Assembly: GCF_030548205.1 (NCBI RefSeq)
Contig: NZ_JAUORV010000002.1
Location: forward strand, 62,001-126,000
Length of the DNA stretch: 64,000 bases
Direction: 5' to 3'
From: Aliiglaciecola sp. 3_MG-2023
GTDB taxonomy: Bacteria; Pseudomonadota; Gammaproteobacteria; Enterobacterales; Alteromonadaceae
Shown: piece by piece, positions 53,873 to 62,349 of the stretch
Position numbering within the stretch: the first letter of the stretch is position 1
Layout of the letters: each line of letters begins with the position of its first letter
Notes under the pieces: model-generated
Seen by the model: the letters and a program-made list of their open reading frames with translations, nothing else
What the model was told of the DNA's origin: nothing
Databases searched by the model: none
Program-made: the position numbers and the translations under genes

Positions 53873-56095
53873 ATGGCAACAGAACTGGTTATTGAAGAGA
53901 CTCTTCAGAAAATAGATAGATTGTTGGAAGCTCATCCATCATTAATGGATGCATATCAGCAATTGGAACCGATAATTCTCAACTTGTTTGAAGCTCAGCG
54001 TATGAGTATTTTTCAACGCCGGCGTCAACATCAAGATTTGGTTGCCCGTTTTAAAACGGGTAAAGAGACGTTGCAAATCAAAGTTCCCATCAGTCCGCAG
54101 TCTATTGCTGGCTATGTTGCCCTGAGTCAAAAACCACTGTTAATTAGTGATCCTTATAATGTTCAGGAACTAGCTGATATTCACCCTAGGCTGAAGTTTG
54201 CTGACAAATTCGATAAAAATAGTTCCTTCAAGACTGAAAATATCATTTGTGTGCCTATTCTAAACGCTGGCGTACTCATGGGTGTCATGCAAATAATAAA
54301 TAAAAAAGTAGGTGTTTTCGGTGATGCTGATTTGCGCTTAGCGAATTCATTATCAGAAATTTTAGGCAATAAATTTCGTTATGAGTTAGGTGGTACCAGT
54401 AATCCGTTTGATTATCTAGTCCACCGAAAGTTGATGTCTGAAAAAGATCTCAAGCAGTTTACTGAAACCAGTAAAGATATTCGTCAATTAATTCAACGCA
54501 TGATCTCCGAAGCCCGCATTCCAGAAGATGAATTGGGAAATGCCCTTTCGGTTCACTATCAAGTTCCCTACATTAGTTATCTGCCTGAGAAATATCATGT
54601 TTTACAAAGTGGCAATAAGCTAAACCTGTCTTATTTAAAACGAAACTATGTGGTGGTATTAGCCGACGCCTCTGAAAACCCGATAGTTTTAATGGCAGAA
54701 CCTAACAATGCTGCACTTTTAATGGAAATTGAAAGTGCCTTAGGGATAGACAGCTACGAAATCTCCGTAGGCTTGCCCAACCAGGTTTTACAATATTTAG
54801 GAGCCGGTGGTGGGGGCGGTGCGCCAGGAGAGATGGATGAAATACTGGACGAAATTGGTACCAGTAATGAAGAATTAGATGATACCAGTGAGGAGATGTC
54901 GGATGATGCTCCTGCAGTGGTACGTTTGGTTAGTCGAGTGTTACATGACGCAAAACGGTTAAATGCGTCAGATATTCATGTTGACCCGGAAAAGAACGGC
55001 CCAACACGGGTTCGAATGCGTATAGATGGCGTGTGCCGAGATATCACCCAAGTCCCCGCTTCTCATCATAGTGCGGTTATTGCCCGAATAAAAATCATGT
55101 CGAACTTAAACATCGCCGAGAAACGAGTCCCTCAAGATGGTAAGTTGGCATTTAAAATGTCTGGTCAATTGGTAGAAGTTCGAGTCGCCACTATACCTAC
55201 GGTAGCCGGTGAAGGCGTGGTCATGCGGATATTGGCTTCTGGCGGCGCTTTGCCCATTGAAAAAATGAACATCTCTCCTAAAAATATGAGTATGTTAAGG
55301 GTAATGATTAAAAAGCCCCATGGAATATTGCTGGTTGTAGGCCCAACTGGCTCGGGGAAAACCACCACTTTGCATGCAATATTGGGTTATTTGAACACAC
55401 CTGACAAGAAAATTTGGACCGCCGAAGACCCAGTGGAAATAACCCAGCCGGGTTTACAACAAGTGCAGGTGAGCCCAAAGATAGGATTTACCTTCGCTAA
55501 TGCCTTAAGGGCTTTCTTACGTGCCGACCCTGACATTATTCTGATTGGTGAGATGCGGGATAAAGAAACGGCCCACGCAGGTATTGAAGCATCTCTAACG
55601 GGCCACTTGGTACTTTCTACTTTACATACCAACTCAGCGCCAGAAACCATTACTCGCTTATTAGATTTAGGATTAGATCCCGTTAACTTTTCAGATGCTT
55701 GTGTTGGTATTATGGCGCAACGTTTGATTCGTACGTTATGTTCGAATTGTAAAGAAACATACCAAGCAACTGAAACAGATATGTCCTTTATTCGTCGTCA
55801 ATACGGCGAGCAATACCTTGAAGAACTGGATCTACAAGAGCCATTAATGTTGCATCGAGGTAAGGGGTGCGATGACTGTGGAGACACAGGATATAAAGGA
55901 AGAACTGGGGTCCATGAATTGTTGGCGATGACACCTGACCTTCGCTCTCTGGTGTATAAGGAAGCTTCGGTAACAGAGATGAAAGCCCAGGCCATGAAAG
56001 ACGGAATGCGGACCCTTACTCAAGATGGGATTTTAAAAGTACTAAAAGGTGATACTGATATAGCACAAATCCAGATTATCAGCGGCACTGATTAA
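53873..56095 (+). CDS. GAF-domain GspE/PilB-family ATPase
   Basis: 740 residues. A GAF domain (about 20-165; SIAGYVALSQKPLLISDP, GVLMGVMQIINKK) is followed by a GspE_N-like segment (about 190-310), a Gly-rich then acidic linker, and the secretion ATPase domain: Walker A GPTGSGKTTT near residue 489, Asp box, Walker B DPDIILIGEMRD near 557, and the zinc-binding Cys pairs CSNC and CDDC (622-670). PilB/GspE-type ATPases drive pilus assembly or type II secretion; the GAF domain suggests ligand control. No other pilus or Gsp gene adjoins. The best ribosome site belongs to a tiny frame at 53854, so the ATG at 53873 is not certain. Confidence 0.85.
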   Translation: MATELVIEETLQKIDRLLEAHPSLMDAYQQLEPIILNLFEAQRMSIFQRRRQHQDLVARFKTGKETLQIKVPISPQSIAGYVALSQKPLLISDPYNVQELADIHPRLKFADKFDKNSSFKTENIICVPILNAGVLMGVMQIINKKVGVFGDADLRLANSLSEILGNKFRYELGGTSNPFDYLVHRKLMSEKDLKQFTETSKDIRQLIQRMISEARIPEDELGNALSVHYQVPYISYLPEKYHVLQSGNKLNLSYLKRNYVVVLADASENPIVLMAEPNNAALLMEIESALGIDSYEISVGLPNQVLQYLGAGGGGGAPGEMDEILDEIGTSNEELDDTSEEMSDDAPAVVRLVSRVLHDAKRLNASDIHVDPEKNGPTRVRMRIDGVCRDITQVPASHHSAVIARIKIMSNLNIAEKRVPQDGKLAFKMSGQLVEVRVATIPTVAGEGVVMRILASGGALPIEKMNISPKNMSMLRVMIKKPHGILLVVGPTGSGKTTTLHAILGYLNTPDKKIWTAEDPVEITQPGLQQVQVSPKIGFTFANALRAFLRADPDIILIGEMRDKETAHAGIEASLTGHLVLSTLHTNSAPETITRLLDLGLDPVNFSDACVGIMAQRLIRTLCSNCKETYQATETDMSFIRRQYGEQYLEELDLQEPLMLHRGKGCDDCGDTGYKGRTGVHELLAMTPDLRSLVYKEASVTEMKAQAMKDGMRTLTQDGILKVLKGDTDIAQIQIISGTD

Positions 56096-56101
56096 TCTAG
56101 T

Positions 56102-56131
56102 CAGGCACTCATTATGTTAATTGAGTGCCTG
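56102..56131. terminator. Hairpin after the GspE-like gene
   Basis: A perfect 10-bp stem CAGGCACTCA/TGAGTGCCTG with a 10-base loop lies 7 bp after the stop. The T-run is poor, so it may be a weak terminator or a 3'-end protecting structure. Confidence 0.5.
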
Positions 56132-56184
56132 TATGATTTAATATTGAATAGTCAACATCGATAAAGTAAAGCCCATAGATTCAG

Positions 56185-57621
56185 TTATTCTGCATCAGAA
56201 CTTTGATTAGCGTTTGGTAGGTTAGCTAATAACTGCTTGTTAAACGCATGAAAATCGTTGATTGCAGTAACTAAATCATTGGTATCTAACTCTTGAACTT
56301 CATTAATAATACTATTAATTAACGAGTCGTACTGATCACCATCCGCTAATTTTTGTTGGGATTGCTCGAAAACATCCAGCATTTTTTGTAAGTAATCGCT
56401 CACTCTCTCCACTGGCTTCGATGAAGGTTCCTGTCGACTATTTTCGTCGCTATAATGGGAAACTGATTCATAGGCTTTGACAACCTCCACTTGCTCTTGT
56501 CGAGTCAGTTGCAACGCAAAACCAGTCAGCTCTTGTTCATCAAAACCAATTTCCAGGGCTTGCTCAAAGGCCTGCTCGATATCGCCTTCAAAAAACGTTG
56601 TCGCTAAATCATTGGCATCTGAAACAAGCTGTCCAATAGATTCTAACTCAGCTTCATCTAACTCACCGGATACAGAAAAACTGTAATTTTTCTGGCTAAT
56701 AAAGACGGACTGTTGATTCACTGTCGGTTCGTTAGTTTCATCTGGAGTCTCAGTTTGAGGGTTGACCTGAGACGAACTTTCTTCAGGTTTAAGGCTGTCC
56801 ACTTCTGCCTTTTCTTCATCAACCTTTGTATCTTCACTATTTAGTGTTTCAATATTGTCGGTCGCCGCTCGGGGAAGAACATCGTTGTGTTCAATGCTCG
56901 GTTCTTGATTAGTTTGCTTCTCTTGCTGCAATAATACCTGTCGATTCAATTCGAATTGTTTTAAATCTTCGAAACGAATAAGTACTTCGTCACCATCCTG
57001 GGTGCGGATCCTAAGTTCACCACTTTGTTGACTCGCTGCTGCAATACTATCTGTTTCATTGGAAATAGGTGACTGCAAGTCAGTATCTTCAGTTTCATCA
57101 GCGTTACCAAAAAGTCTATCCTGTAAACGCTGAATACCCTGTTCAATTAAATTAGCGCTACGGTCGATCCCGTCCGAAATTTCTTCATTCATAAAGCCAG
57201 ACAAATCATTTTCCGCCAGCTTAATCCCTTTTGAAACACCGGAACGAGCTTGCTCAAATAACGTGTTTAATGTTTCTTCATCCGCGCCATTGCGGGCAGC
57301 GCCGGAGATCACTCCACTCACGAAATGAAGTACATTTTTAGCCACTTCTTCAAAGTCGAATAAGCTTTCATTTGTTTCTTCGGGATTCTTCAGATTTGCA
57401 CGTTTACTATCTAACTCTATGGTTTGATTCAACGAATTACTGTAAATTCTCAACCCAACTGTGGTTTGCGAGCTGAGCTTGCTAACAGTAGATTCAGCAG
57501 ACATACTCAGGCCTGCTTCGGCTTGTTTTAAACCCGCTTCTCGCAATTGATTTTTTATAGCGTCATTGGGGTTAACTTGGGTTTTATCTCCCATAAACGC
57601 TTTAATTTCGCCAAAATTCAT
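56185..57621 (-). CDS. DUF5610-like coiled acidic protein
   Basis: 478 residues, soluble, strongly acidic and Gln/Glu/Ser-rich without signal or membrane helices. The N-terminal third (SLFDFEEVAKNVLHFVSGVISGAARNGADEETLNTLFEQARSGVSKGIKLAENDL) fits the DUF5610 pattern as I remember it. The middle (200-310) is low-complexity (EEKAEVDSLKPEESSSQVNPQTET) and the C-terminus is helical (QQKLADGDQYDSLINSIINEVQEL). Function is unknown. It stands alone between the GspE-like gene and trmA. Confidence 0.5.
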   Translation of the reverse strand: MNFGEIKAFMGDKTQVNPNDAIKNQLREAGLKQAEAGLSMSAESTVSKLSSQTTVGLRIYSNSLNQTIELDSKRANLKNPEETNESLFDFEEVAKNVLHFVSGVISGAARNGADEETLNTLFEQARSGVSKGIKLAENDLSGFMNEEISDGIDRSANLIEQGIQRLQDRLFGNADETEDTDLQSPISNETDSIAAASQQSGELRIRTQDGDEVLIRFEDLKQFELNRQVLLQQEKQTNQEPSIEHNDVLPRAATDNIETLNSEDTKVDEEKAEVDSLKPEESSSQVNPQTETPDETNEPTVNQQSVFISQKNYSFSVSGELDEAELESIGQLVSDANDLATTFFEGDIEQAFEQALEIGFDEQELTGFALQLTRQEQVEVVKAYESVSHYSDENSRQEPSSKPVERVSDYLQKMLDVFEQSQQKLADGDQYDSLINSIINEVQELDTNDLVTAINDFHAFNKQLLANLPNANQSSDAE

Positions 57622-57836
57622 TTGGAATACCTCACTATCCTCGTATAATAGTATCGACTATAAATTCACTTTATTGAGAAATTAAATTAAATAAATCAAG
57701 TATTTTGTGAAATAGTGAGTAAAATTAGTGAGTTACATATAGACTAAAAAACAAACAGCAAATTGCGTTTGCAAGCGCGTAAGAAATCTTTAAAATTCGC
57801 GAATCTTCTTATAATGCCAAACTTATCGAGTTCTTG

Positions 57837-58943
57837 ATGCGACCTACAGAAATAGCCCCCCAATATTACCAAGCTCAACTCGACCAGAAAATAACCGTTT
57901 TAAACCATCAATTTGCGCAATTCAACATGCCCGAATTGGAAATTTTCGAGTCTGAAAAATTGCACTATAGAATGCGTGCGGAGTTTCGCGTTTGGCATGA
58001 TGGAGACGAGCTGTTTCACATTATGTTTGACCAACAAAGCAAAGAAAAATACCGAGTCGACCAATTTCCTCCAGCCAGTAAACTTATTAATAAGGTGATG
58101 GCAGACTTAGTCGCGTTGCTAAAAGTTAATGACATAGCTCGACGAAAACTGTTCCAAATTGATTACTTGAGCACCTTAAGTGGAGAAATTGTTGTTTCAC
58201 TGCTTTACCACAAAGCCTTAGATGAAAAATGGCTTGAACAAATTAACGACATTTTGAAGCAGTTAAGAAAACATTATCCTATCGATATTGTTGGTCGAGC
58301 TCGCAAACAAAAAATGTTAGTGGATAAAGACTTTGTAATCGAACATTTACCCGTCGGTGAAAGGATTTACAAATTCAAACAAATTGAAAATAGTTTTACT
58401 CAACCTAATGCACTAGTGAATCAGAAGATGGTGGAATGGGCCCTTGATGTGACCGCAAACAGCGAAGGGGACTTGTTAGAATTATATTGTGGCTTAGGCA
58501 ACTTCAGTATTCCCATGGCACAAAACTTTAACCGTGTTTTAGCCACTGAGATTTCAAAAACATCAGTAGCCGCAGCCCAAGATAATATTGCCGCAAATCA
58601 AGCTCACAATGTCACCATATTGCGGATGTCCAGCGAAGAGTTTGTACAAGCTCAGGCTGGAGTCAGAACATTCAATCGACTCGAAGGGATAGATTTAACC
58701 CAGTACAACTGCCGCACCGTATTAGTGGATCCGCCTCGTGCTGGATTAGATGATGAAACCGTTTCTATGGTCAGTAACTATGACAATATTGTTTATATAT
58801 CATGTAACCCAGAAACTTTACTCGATAACTTAAACAGATTAACTGAAACCCACGAAGTAAAGCGTTTTGCTATGTTTGACCAATTTCCTTATACCCATCA
58901 TGTTGAAGCAGGTGTTTATTTAGTGCGGAAAAACACAAATTAA
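57837..58943 (+). CDS. trmA: tRNA (uracil-5-)-methyltransferase
   Basis: 368 residues from ATG 57837; a TTG at 57834 directly before it is less likely. [32 protein letters not shown] (SAM site), [13 protein letters not shown] and the nucleophilic Cys in [13 protein letters not shown] are the class I m5U methyltransferase motifs. It makes m5U54 in the T-loop of tRNA. Convergent with fabR, with only one base between the stops; trmA and fabR are near each other in E. coli too. Confidence 0.97.
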   Translation: MRPTEIAPQYYQAQLDQKITVLNHQFAQFNMPELEIFESEKLHYRMRAEFRVWHDGDELFHIMFDQQSKEKYRVDQFPPASKLINKVMADLVALLKVNDIARRKLFQIDYLSTLSGEIVVSLLYHKALDEKWLEQINDILKQLRKHYPIDIVGRARKQKMLVDKDFVIEHLPVGERIYKFKQIENSFTQPNALVNQKMVEWALDVTANSEGDLLELYCGLGNFSIPMAQNFNRVLATEISKTSVAAAQDNIAANQAHNVTILRMSSEEFVQAQAGVRTFNRLEGIDLTQYNCRTVLVDPPRAGLDDETVSMVSNYDNIVYISCNPETLLDNLNRLTETHEVKRFAMFDQFPYTHHVEAGVYLVRKNTN

Positions 58944-58944
58944 G

Positions 58945-59562
58945 TTATATGGACTCGTTACTCTTAGCGAATTCCAAAGAACCGTTTGTAATGAACCTTA
59001 ACTGAATTTTCAATCGCATCGCCAACTGCTCTCGTTGAATGGGATCTAAATCTAAGGCTTCTGCTCCTGTGCTAAATACCAGCTTAACCATAGCTTCAGC
59101 TTGTAGATTTGCGAGCTTTTTACTTAAACCTGTTGTAGCCACCGTATAATCAGTTAATTCCTCGGTGAAATGTTGAATTTCTCTGAATACTGCGGCTCTG
59201 AACGCGTTTGAGGTACCCGTGTGTTCCCTTAACAATAATCTAAAAATATTGCTATTGGCGGAAATGAATTCCATAAATGTATCAATGGATGTGCTTATGA
59301 CACCACCGCCAGAGGCAATTCTTACCCGCGCTTGACGCATCAACTGACGCAATGTTAACCCTGCTTCATCCACTAAAGTCAGACCTAACTCATCGATATC
59401 TTTAAAGTGACGATAAAATGAGGTTGGCGCGATACCCGCAGCTCTAGCTACCTCTCTTAAGCTCATGCTAGAAAAACTGTGCTGTTCATCTAAAAGTCCA
59501 AAAGCGGCATCTATAATTGCACGACGTGTTTTTAGTTTTTGTTGTTGTCGAGTTTGAATCAC
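58945..59562 (-). CDS. fabR: Fatty-acid biosynthesis repressor FabR (TetR family)
   Basis: 205 residues. The DNA-binding domain reads [56 protein letters not shown], nearly the FabR consensus, and the ligand domain begins [11 protein letters not shown]. FabR represses unsaturated-fatty-acid genes (fabA, fabB, desaturases) according to the acyl-CoA/acyl-ACP pool. It is divergent from a desaturase gene whose promoter carries a FabR-like palindrome. Confidence 0.92.
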   Translation of the reverse strand: MIQTRQQQKLKTRRAIIDAAFGLLDEQHSFSSMSLREVARAAGIAPTSFYRHFKDIDELGLTLVDEAGLTLRQLMRQARVRIASGGGVISTSIDTFMEFISANSNIFRLLLREHTGTSNAFRAAVFREIQHFTEELTDYTVATTGLSKKLANLQAEAMVKLVFSTGAEALDLDPIQREQLAMRLKIQLRFITNGSLEFAKSNESI

Positions 59563-59646
59563 TTAGTACCCTTAGATATTTCCAGTAGTGACAAAATTAT
59601 TAGAACGAATTACACCCTAGGTTAACAACCTTTTCAATTTATTTAC

Positions 59647-59693
59647 TTGATAAAGTAGGCCGCTCAGGATAAATTAGCGTACAGTTGTAAGCT
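59647..59693 (+). promoter_or_regulatory. Desaturase promoter with FabR box
   Basis: A -35 TTGATA (59647-59652) and -10 TAAATT (59670-59675) are 17 bp apart. Directly after the -10, AGCGTACA-GT-TGTAAGCT (59676-59693) is a near-perfect palindrome (one mismatch) agreeing with the FabR site found before fabA/fabB in E. coli as I recall it. Its overlap with the transcription start suits repression. Confidence 0.75.
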
Positions 59694-59708
59694 CAAAAGC
59701 ATTTTTAA

Positions 59709-60824
59709 ATGAACAAACCTCGTCTATTGTTGACCAATATTTTGGTCTTTCTTATTACCGGTGTCATTGCTGTGGTTGGTGTTCCCTTGGAAGCATATTT
59801 CAATGGATTCGACGCATATGAAGTGATGGCCTGTATTTTCTTAATTTATTTTTCTGGTATGTCGATAACTGCTGGCTACCACAGATTATGGTCTCATAAA
59901 GCCTACGAGACGAACGCAGTCGTTCGCTTTATTTTAGCCGTTGGTGGTGCAATGGCACTGCAAAATAGTATTTTACATTGGAGTTCTGATCATAGGGTAC
60001 ACCACAAGTTTGTCGATCAAAATGGCAAGGATCCTTATTCAGCTAAGCGTGGATTTCTTTTCTCCCATATAGGTTGGATGCTTAGAGACTATGAATCCCA
60101 TCGATATGACGACTATAAAAACTGTCGCGACTTGCAAAAAGATGCCATTGTTATGTGGCAGCACAAATATTATTTGCCAATCGTTCTGGCGACCAATTTT
60201 GGTATCCCTATGGTATTAGGGTTTCTCAATGGTGATGTATTAGGTATGTTGCTATTGGCAGGTGTGTTCAGATTAGTTGTTGTGCACCATGTCACTTTTT
60301 TCATCAATTCCCTTGCTCATATATGGGGGAAACAGCCTTATACCGACAAAAATACTGCTCGAGACAACGGAATATTAGCCTTTTTCACCTTTGGTGAGGG
60401 CTATCACAATTACCACCATATTTTCGAATATGACTACCGCAACGGTATCCGTTGGTGGCATTTTGATCCAACCAAATGGTTGATTCGCGGGTTATCCGCT
60501 TTGAAATTGGCTAAGAACTTGCGACGCTGTCCAGAAGAAAGGATTGAAAAAGCGCGTTTCGAAATGATGATGAAGCGTACCCAAAAGAGAATTTCGAGTT
60601 TGCCTGACGCCGACGAAATTCTGGTGAAATTACAACATGAATACGACGTATTAGTTGCCAAAATGAGTGATTATTACGCGGCCAAGAAAAAGCTGTTGGA
60701 AATTAAACAAGCCCGTTTGAAAAAGAGTTACGACAATTTTGAAATTGCCAACAAATACGAAGAATTAAAGCTGAGTATGGTTTTACAAAAGCAAAAGTTC
60801 TACGAATTGTATCAAATGGCATAG
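59709..60824 (+). CDS. Fatty acid (acyl-CoA delta-9 type) desaturase
   Basis: 371 residues. The three histidine boxes of membrane desaturases are HRLWSH, HRVHH and EGYHNYHH, with four membrane helices between them (about 8-28, 36-55, 160-180 and 185-205). The C-terminal 90 residues form a basic coiled coil (ERIEKARFEMMMKRTQKRI and onward). It introduces a double bond into saturated acyl chains with O2, changing membrane fluidity. No ribosome site is obvious, and the leader is short. Regulation by the divergent fabR is likely. Confidence 0.92.
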   Translation: MNKPRLLLTNILVFLITGVIAVVGVPLEAYFNGFDAYEVMACIFLIYFSGMSITAGYHRLWSHKAYETNAVVRFILAVGGAMALQNSILHWSSDHRVHHKFVDQNGKDPYSAKRGFLFSHIGWMLRDYESHRYDDYKNCRDLQKDAIVMWQHKYYLPIVLATNFGIPMVLGFLNGDVLGMLLLAGVFRLVVVHHVTFFINSLAHIWGKQPYTDKNTARDNGILAFFTFGEGYHNYHHIFEYDYRNGIRWWHFDPTKWLIRGLSALKLAKNLRRCPEERIEKARFEMMMKRTQKRISSLPDADEILVKLQHEYDVLVAKMSDYYAAKKKLLEIKQARLKKSYDNFEIANKYEELKLSMVLQKQKFYELYQMA

Positions 60825-60858
60825 GTATTAATCGGCTGGCAGGGTTGTTTAGAGAGTT

Positions 60859-61220
60859 CCTGTAGGCGGGCGCTTTAGCCCCGCGGCGTGTTGGAAACAT
60901 TCCATGGCCTAAAGACCATGCTACAACATAGCCTGTAGGCGGGCGCTTTAGCCCCATGGCGTATTTGAAACATTCCATGGCCTAAAGACCATGCTACAAC
61001 ATAGCCTGTGGGCGGGTGCTTTAGCCCCGTGGCGTGTTGGAAACATTCCATGGTCTGAAGACCATGCTACAACATAGCCTGTAGGCGGGCGCTTTAGCCC
61101 CGTAGCGTGTTGGAAACATTCCATGGCCTAAAGACCATGCTACAACATAGCCTGTAGGCGGGTGCTTTAGCCCCGCAGCGTGTTCGAAACATTTCATGGT
61201 CTAAAGACCATGCTACAAGC
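60859..61220 (+). repeat. REPIN array 3 (five 73-bp units)
   Basis: Five head-to-tail units of 73 bp start at 60859, 60932, 61005, 61078 and 61151. Each unit holds a plus-strand REP (GTAG-GCGGGCGC-TTTA-GCCCCGC) and, about 20 bp on, a minus-strand REP with a different stem (GTAG-CATGGTC-TTTA-GGCCATG), i.e. an inverted REP pair. In both, a GTAG head, a 7-bp stem and a TTTA loop are kept. In the second hairpin the base pair next to the loop varies (T-G or T-A). The first REP is the one found in arrays 1 and 2. Confidence 0.88.
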
Positions 61221-61270
61221 CTCGCGGTTCTTGCGGAAATCGAGCGTTTAGTCGCACGATTACCGCGCAA

Positions 61271-61300
61271 AAAAAAACCTGACTGACGTCAGGTTTTTTT
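61271..61300. terminator. Bidirectional terminator
   Basis: ACCTGAC/GTCAGGT stem with a TGAC loop flanked by runs of seven or more A and T, so it can stop transcription both ways: the desaturase unit from the left and the small periplasmic gene from the right, whose stop is at 61316. Confidence 0.9.
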
Positions 61301-61315
61301 ATAAGATTAATAAAC

Positions 61316-61627
61316 TTAGCGTTGTACGGCTGCTGTTAACGATTGGTCCGTTAAAGCATCACGGTGAGCGACAACTTCGATTAACGCGTCTTTTGGATAA
61401 TACTTAATGGTGGCCATAACGCCATCACTTTGAATATTTGCTTTTTCAGCAATATCCATTTGAACGTTTCGATAAGTCATGTTTTGGCTAATCTTGTTTG
61501 CCATGCATTGACTATTCACTTCAAACGATTGCTTGTCTACACAATCAAACGTTTTTAACTGATCGGCTTGAGCATGCGCAACCGTTCCTAAAGATAAGAC
61601 GGCAAGAAAAGAAAATAATTTACGCAT
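61316..61627 (-). CDS. Small hypothetical periplasmic protein
   Basis: 103 residues with a signal peptide (1-21, ending AHAQA). The mature part (FDCVDKQSFEVNSQCMANKIS, then MTYRNVQMDIAEKANIQSDGVMATIKYYPKDALIEVVAHRDAL) has two Cys 13 residues apart that may pair. No family was recognised. It stands alone between a terminator and the glycosylase gene. Confidence 0.6.
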   Translation of the reverse strand: MRKLFSFLAVLSLGTVAHAQADQLKTFDCVDKQSFEVNSQCMANKISQNMTYRNVQMDIAEKANIQSDGVMATIKYYPKDALIEVVAHRDALTDQSLTAAVQR

Positions 61628-61717
61628 TGTGTTACTCCTATTTAATCATCGGTATTCCGATGTAAAGAATATAACACACTCAACCCTAAGATCGAAGCAT
61701 AGTTTTATGACAGTAAT

Positions 61718-62305
61718 ATGACAAGGTGTAATTTATTGAAAAAAAATGACTTTGATTTAGCTAGAAATTGCCGAGAATGTGAAAAAATACTCCCATTAGA
61801 ACCCAGGCCAATTATACAAGGAAGTTCAAAGAGTAAAATTTGTATCATTGGCCAAGCGCCGGGGCTTGCTGCACATAATACGAATCTACCATGGAATGAT
61901 GCCTCAGGAGATAGATTAAGAGCATGGATTGGTATGCCAAAAACTACTTTCTACGATGAAAATACAGTAGCAATATTACCTATGGGATTTTGTTACCCTG
62001 GAAAAGCAGCTTCAGGAGATTTACCTCCGATTAAGCAATGTGCAGAAATTTGGCACCAACGTCTGCTGTCTGCATTCAGCCCCAAGCTCACCCTTCTCAT
62101 CGGGCAATATGCTCAAAACTATTATTTAAAAGACAAATCAAATGTCACCAACAGAGTAAAGAATTGGCAGCGATACCTTCCCAAGTACATTGTGCTTCCT
62201 CACCCTTCTCCACGAAATAACATTTGGTTGAAGAAAAATGAATGGTTTGAACAATCTGTATTGCCGCAGATTAAGAGTCGAATACAAACCGCCTGTCATT
62301 CATAA
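61718..62305 (+). CDS. Uracil-DNA glycosylase family protein
   Basis: 195 residues. Motif 1 is IIGQAPGLAAH, followed by LPWNDASGDRLRAWIGM and AILPMGFCYPGKAASGDLPP, and motif 3 is LPHPSPRNNIW. A Cys pair near the N-terminus (CREC) could be part of an iron-sulfur site as in family 4 enzymes, but only two Cys of the usual four are clearly placed. It may excise uracil or related lesions; activity is not certain for this subgroup. TTG at 61736 is an alternative start with a better ribosome site (AAGG). Confidence 0.8.
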   Translation: MTRCNLLKKNDFDLARNCRECEKILPLEPRPIIQGSSKSKICIIGQAPGLAAHNTNLPWNDASGDRLRAWIGMPKTTFYDENTVAILPMGFCYPGKAASGDLPPIKQCAEIWHQRLLSAFSPKLTLLIGQYAQNYYLKDKSNVTNRVKNWQRYLPKYIVLPHPSPRNNIWLKKNEWFEQSVLPQIKSRIQTACHS

Positions 62306-62349
62306 TGAGCTCGCCGATTTATATTGAGATGATGTAATTGAAATCGTGA

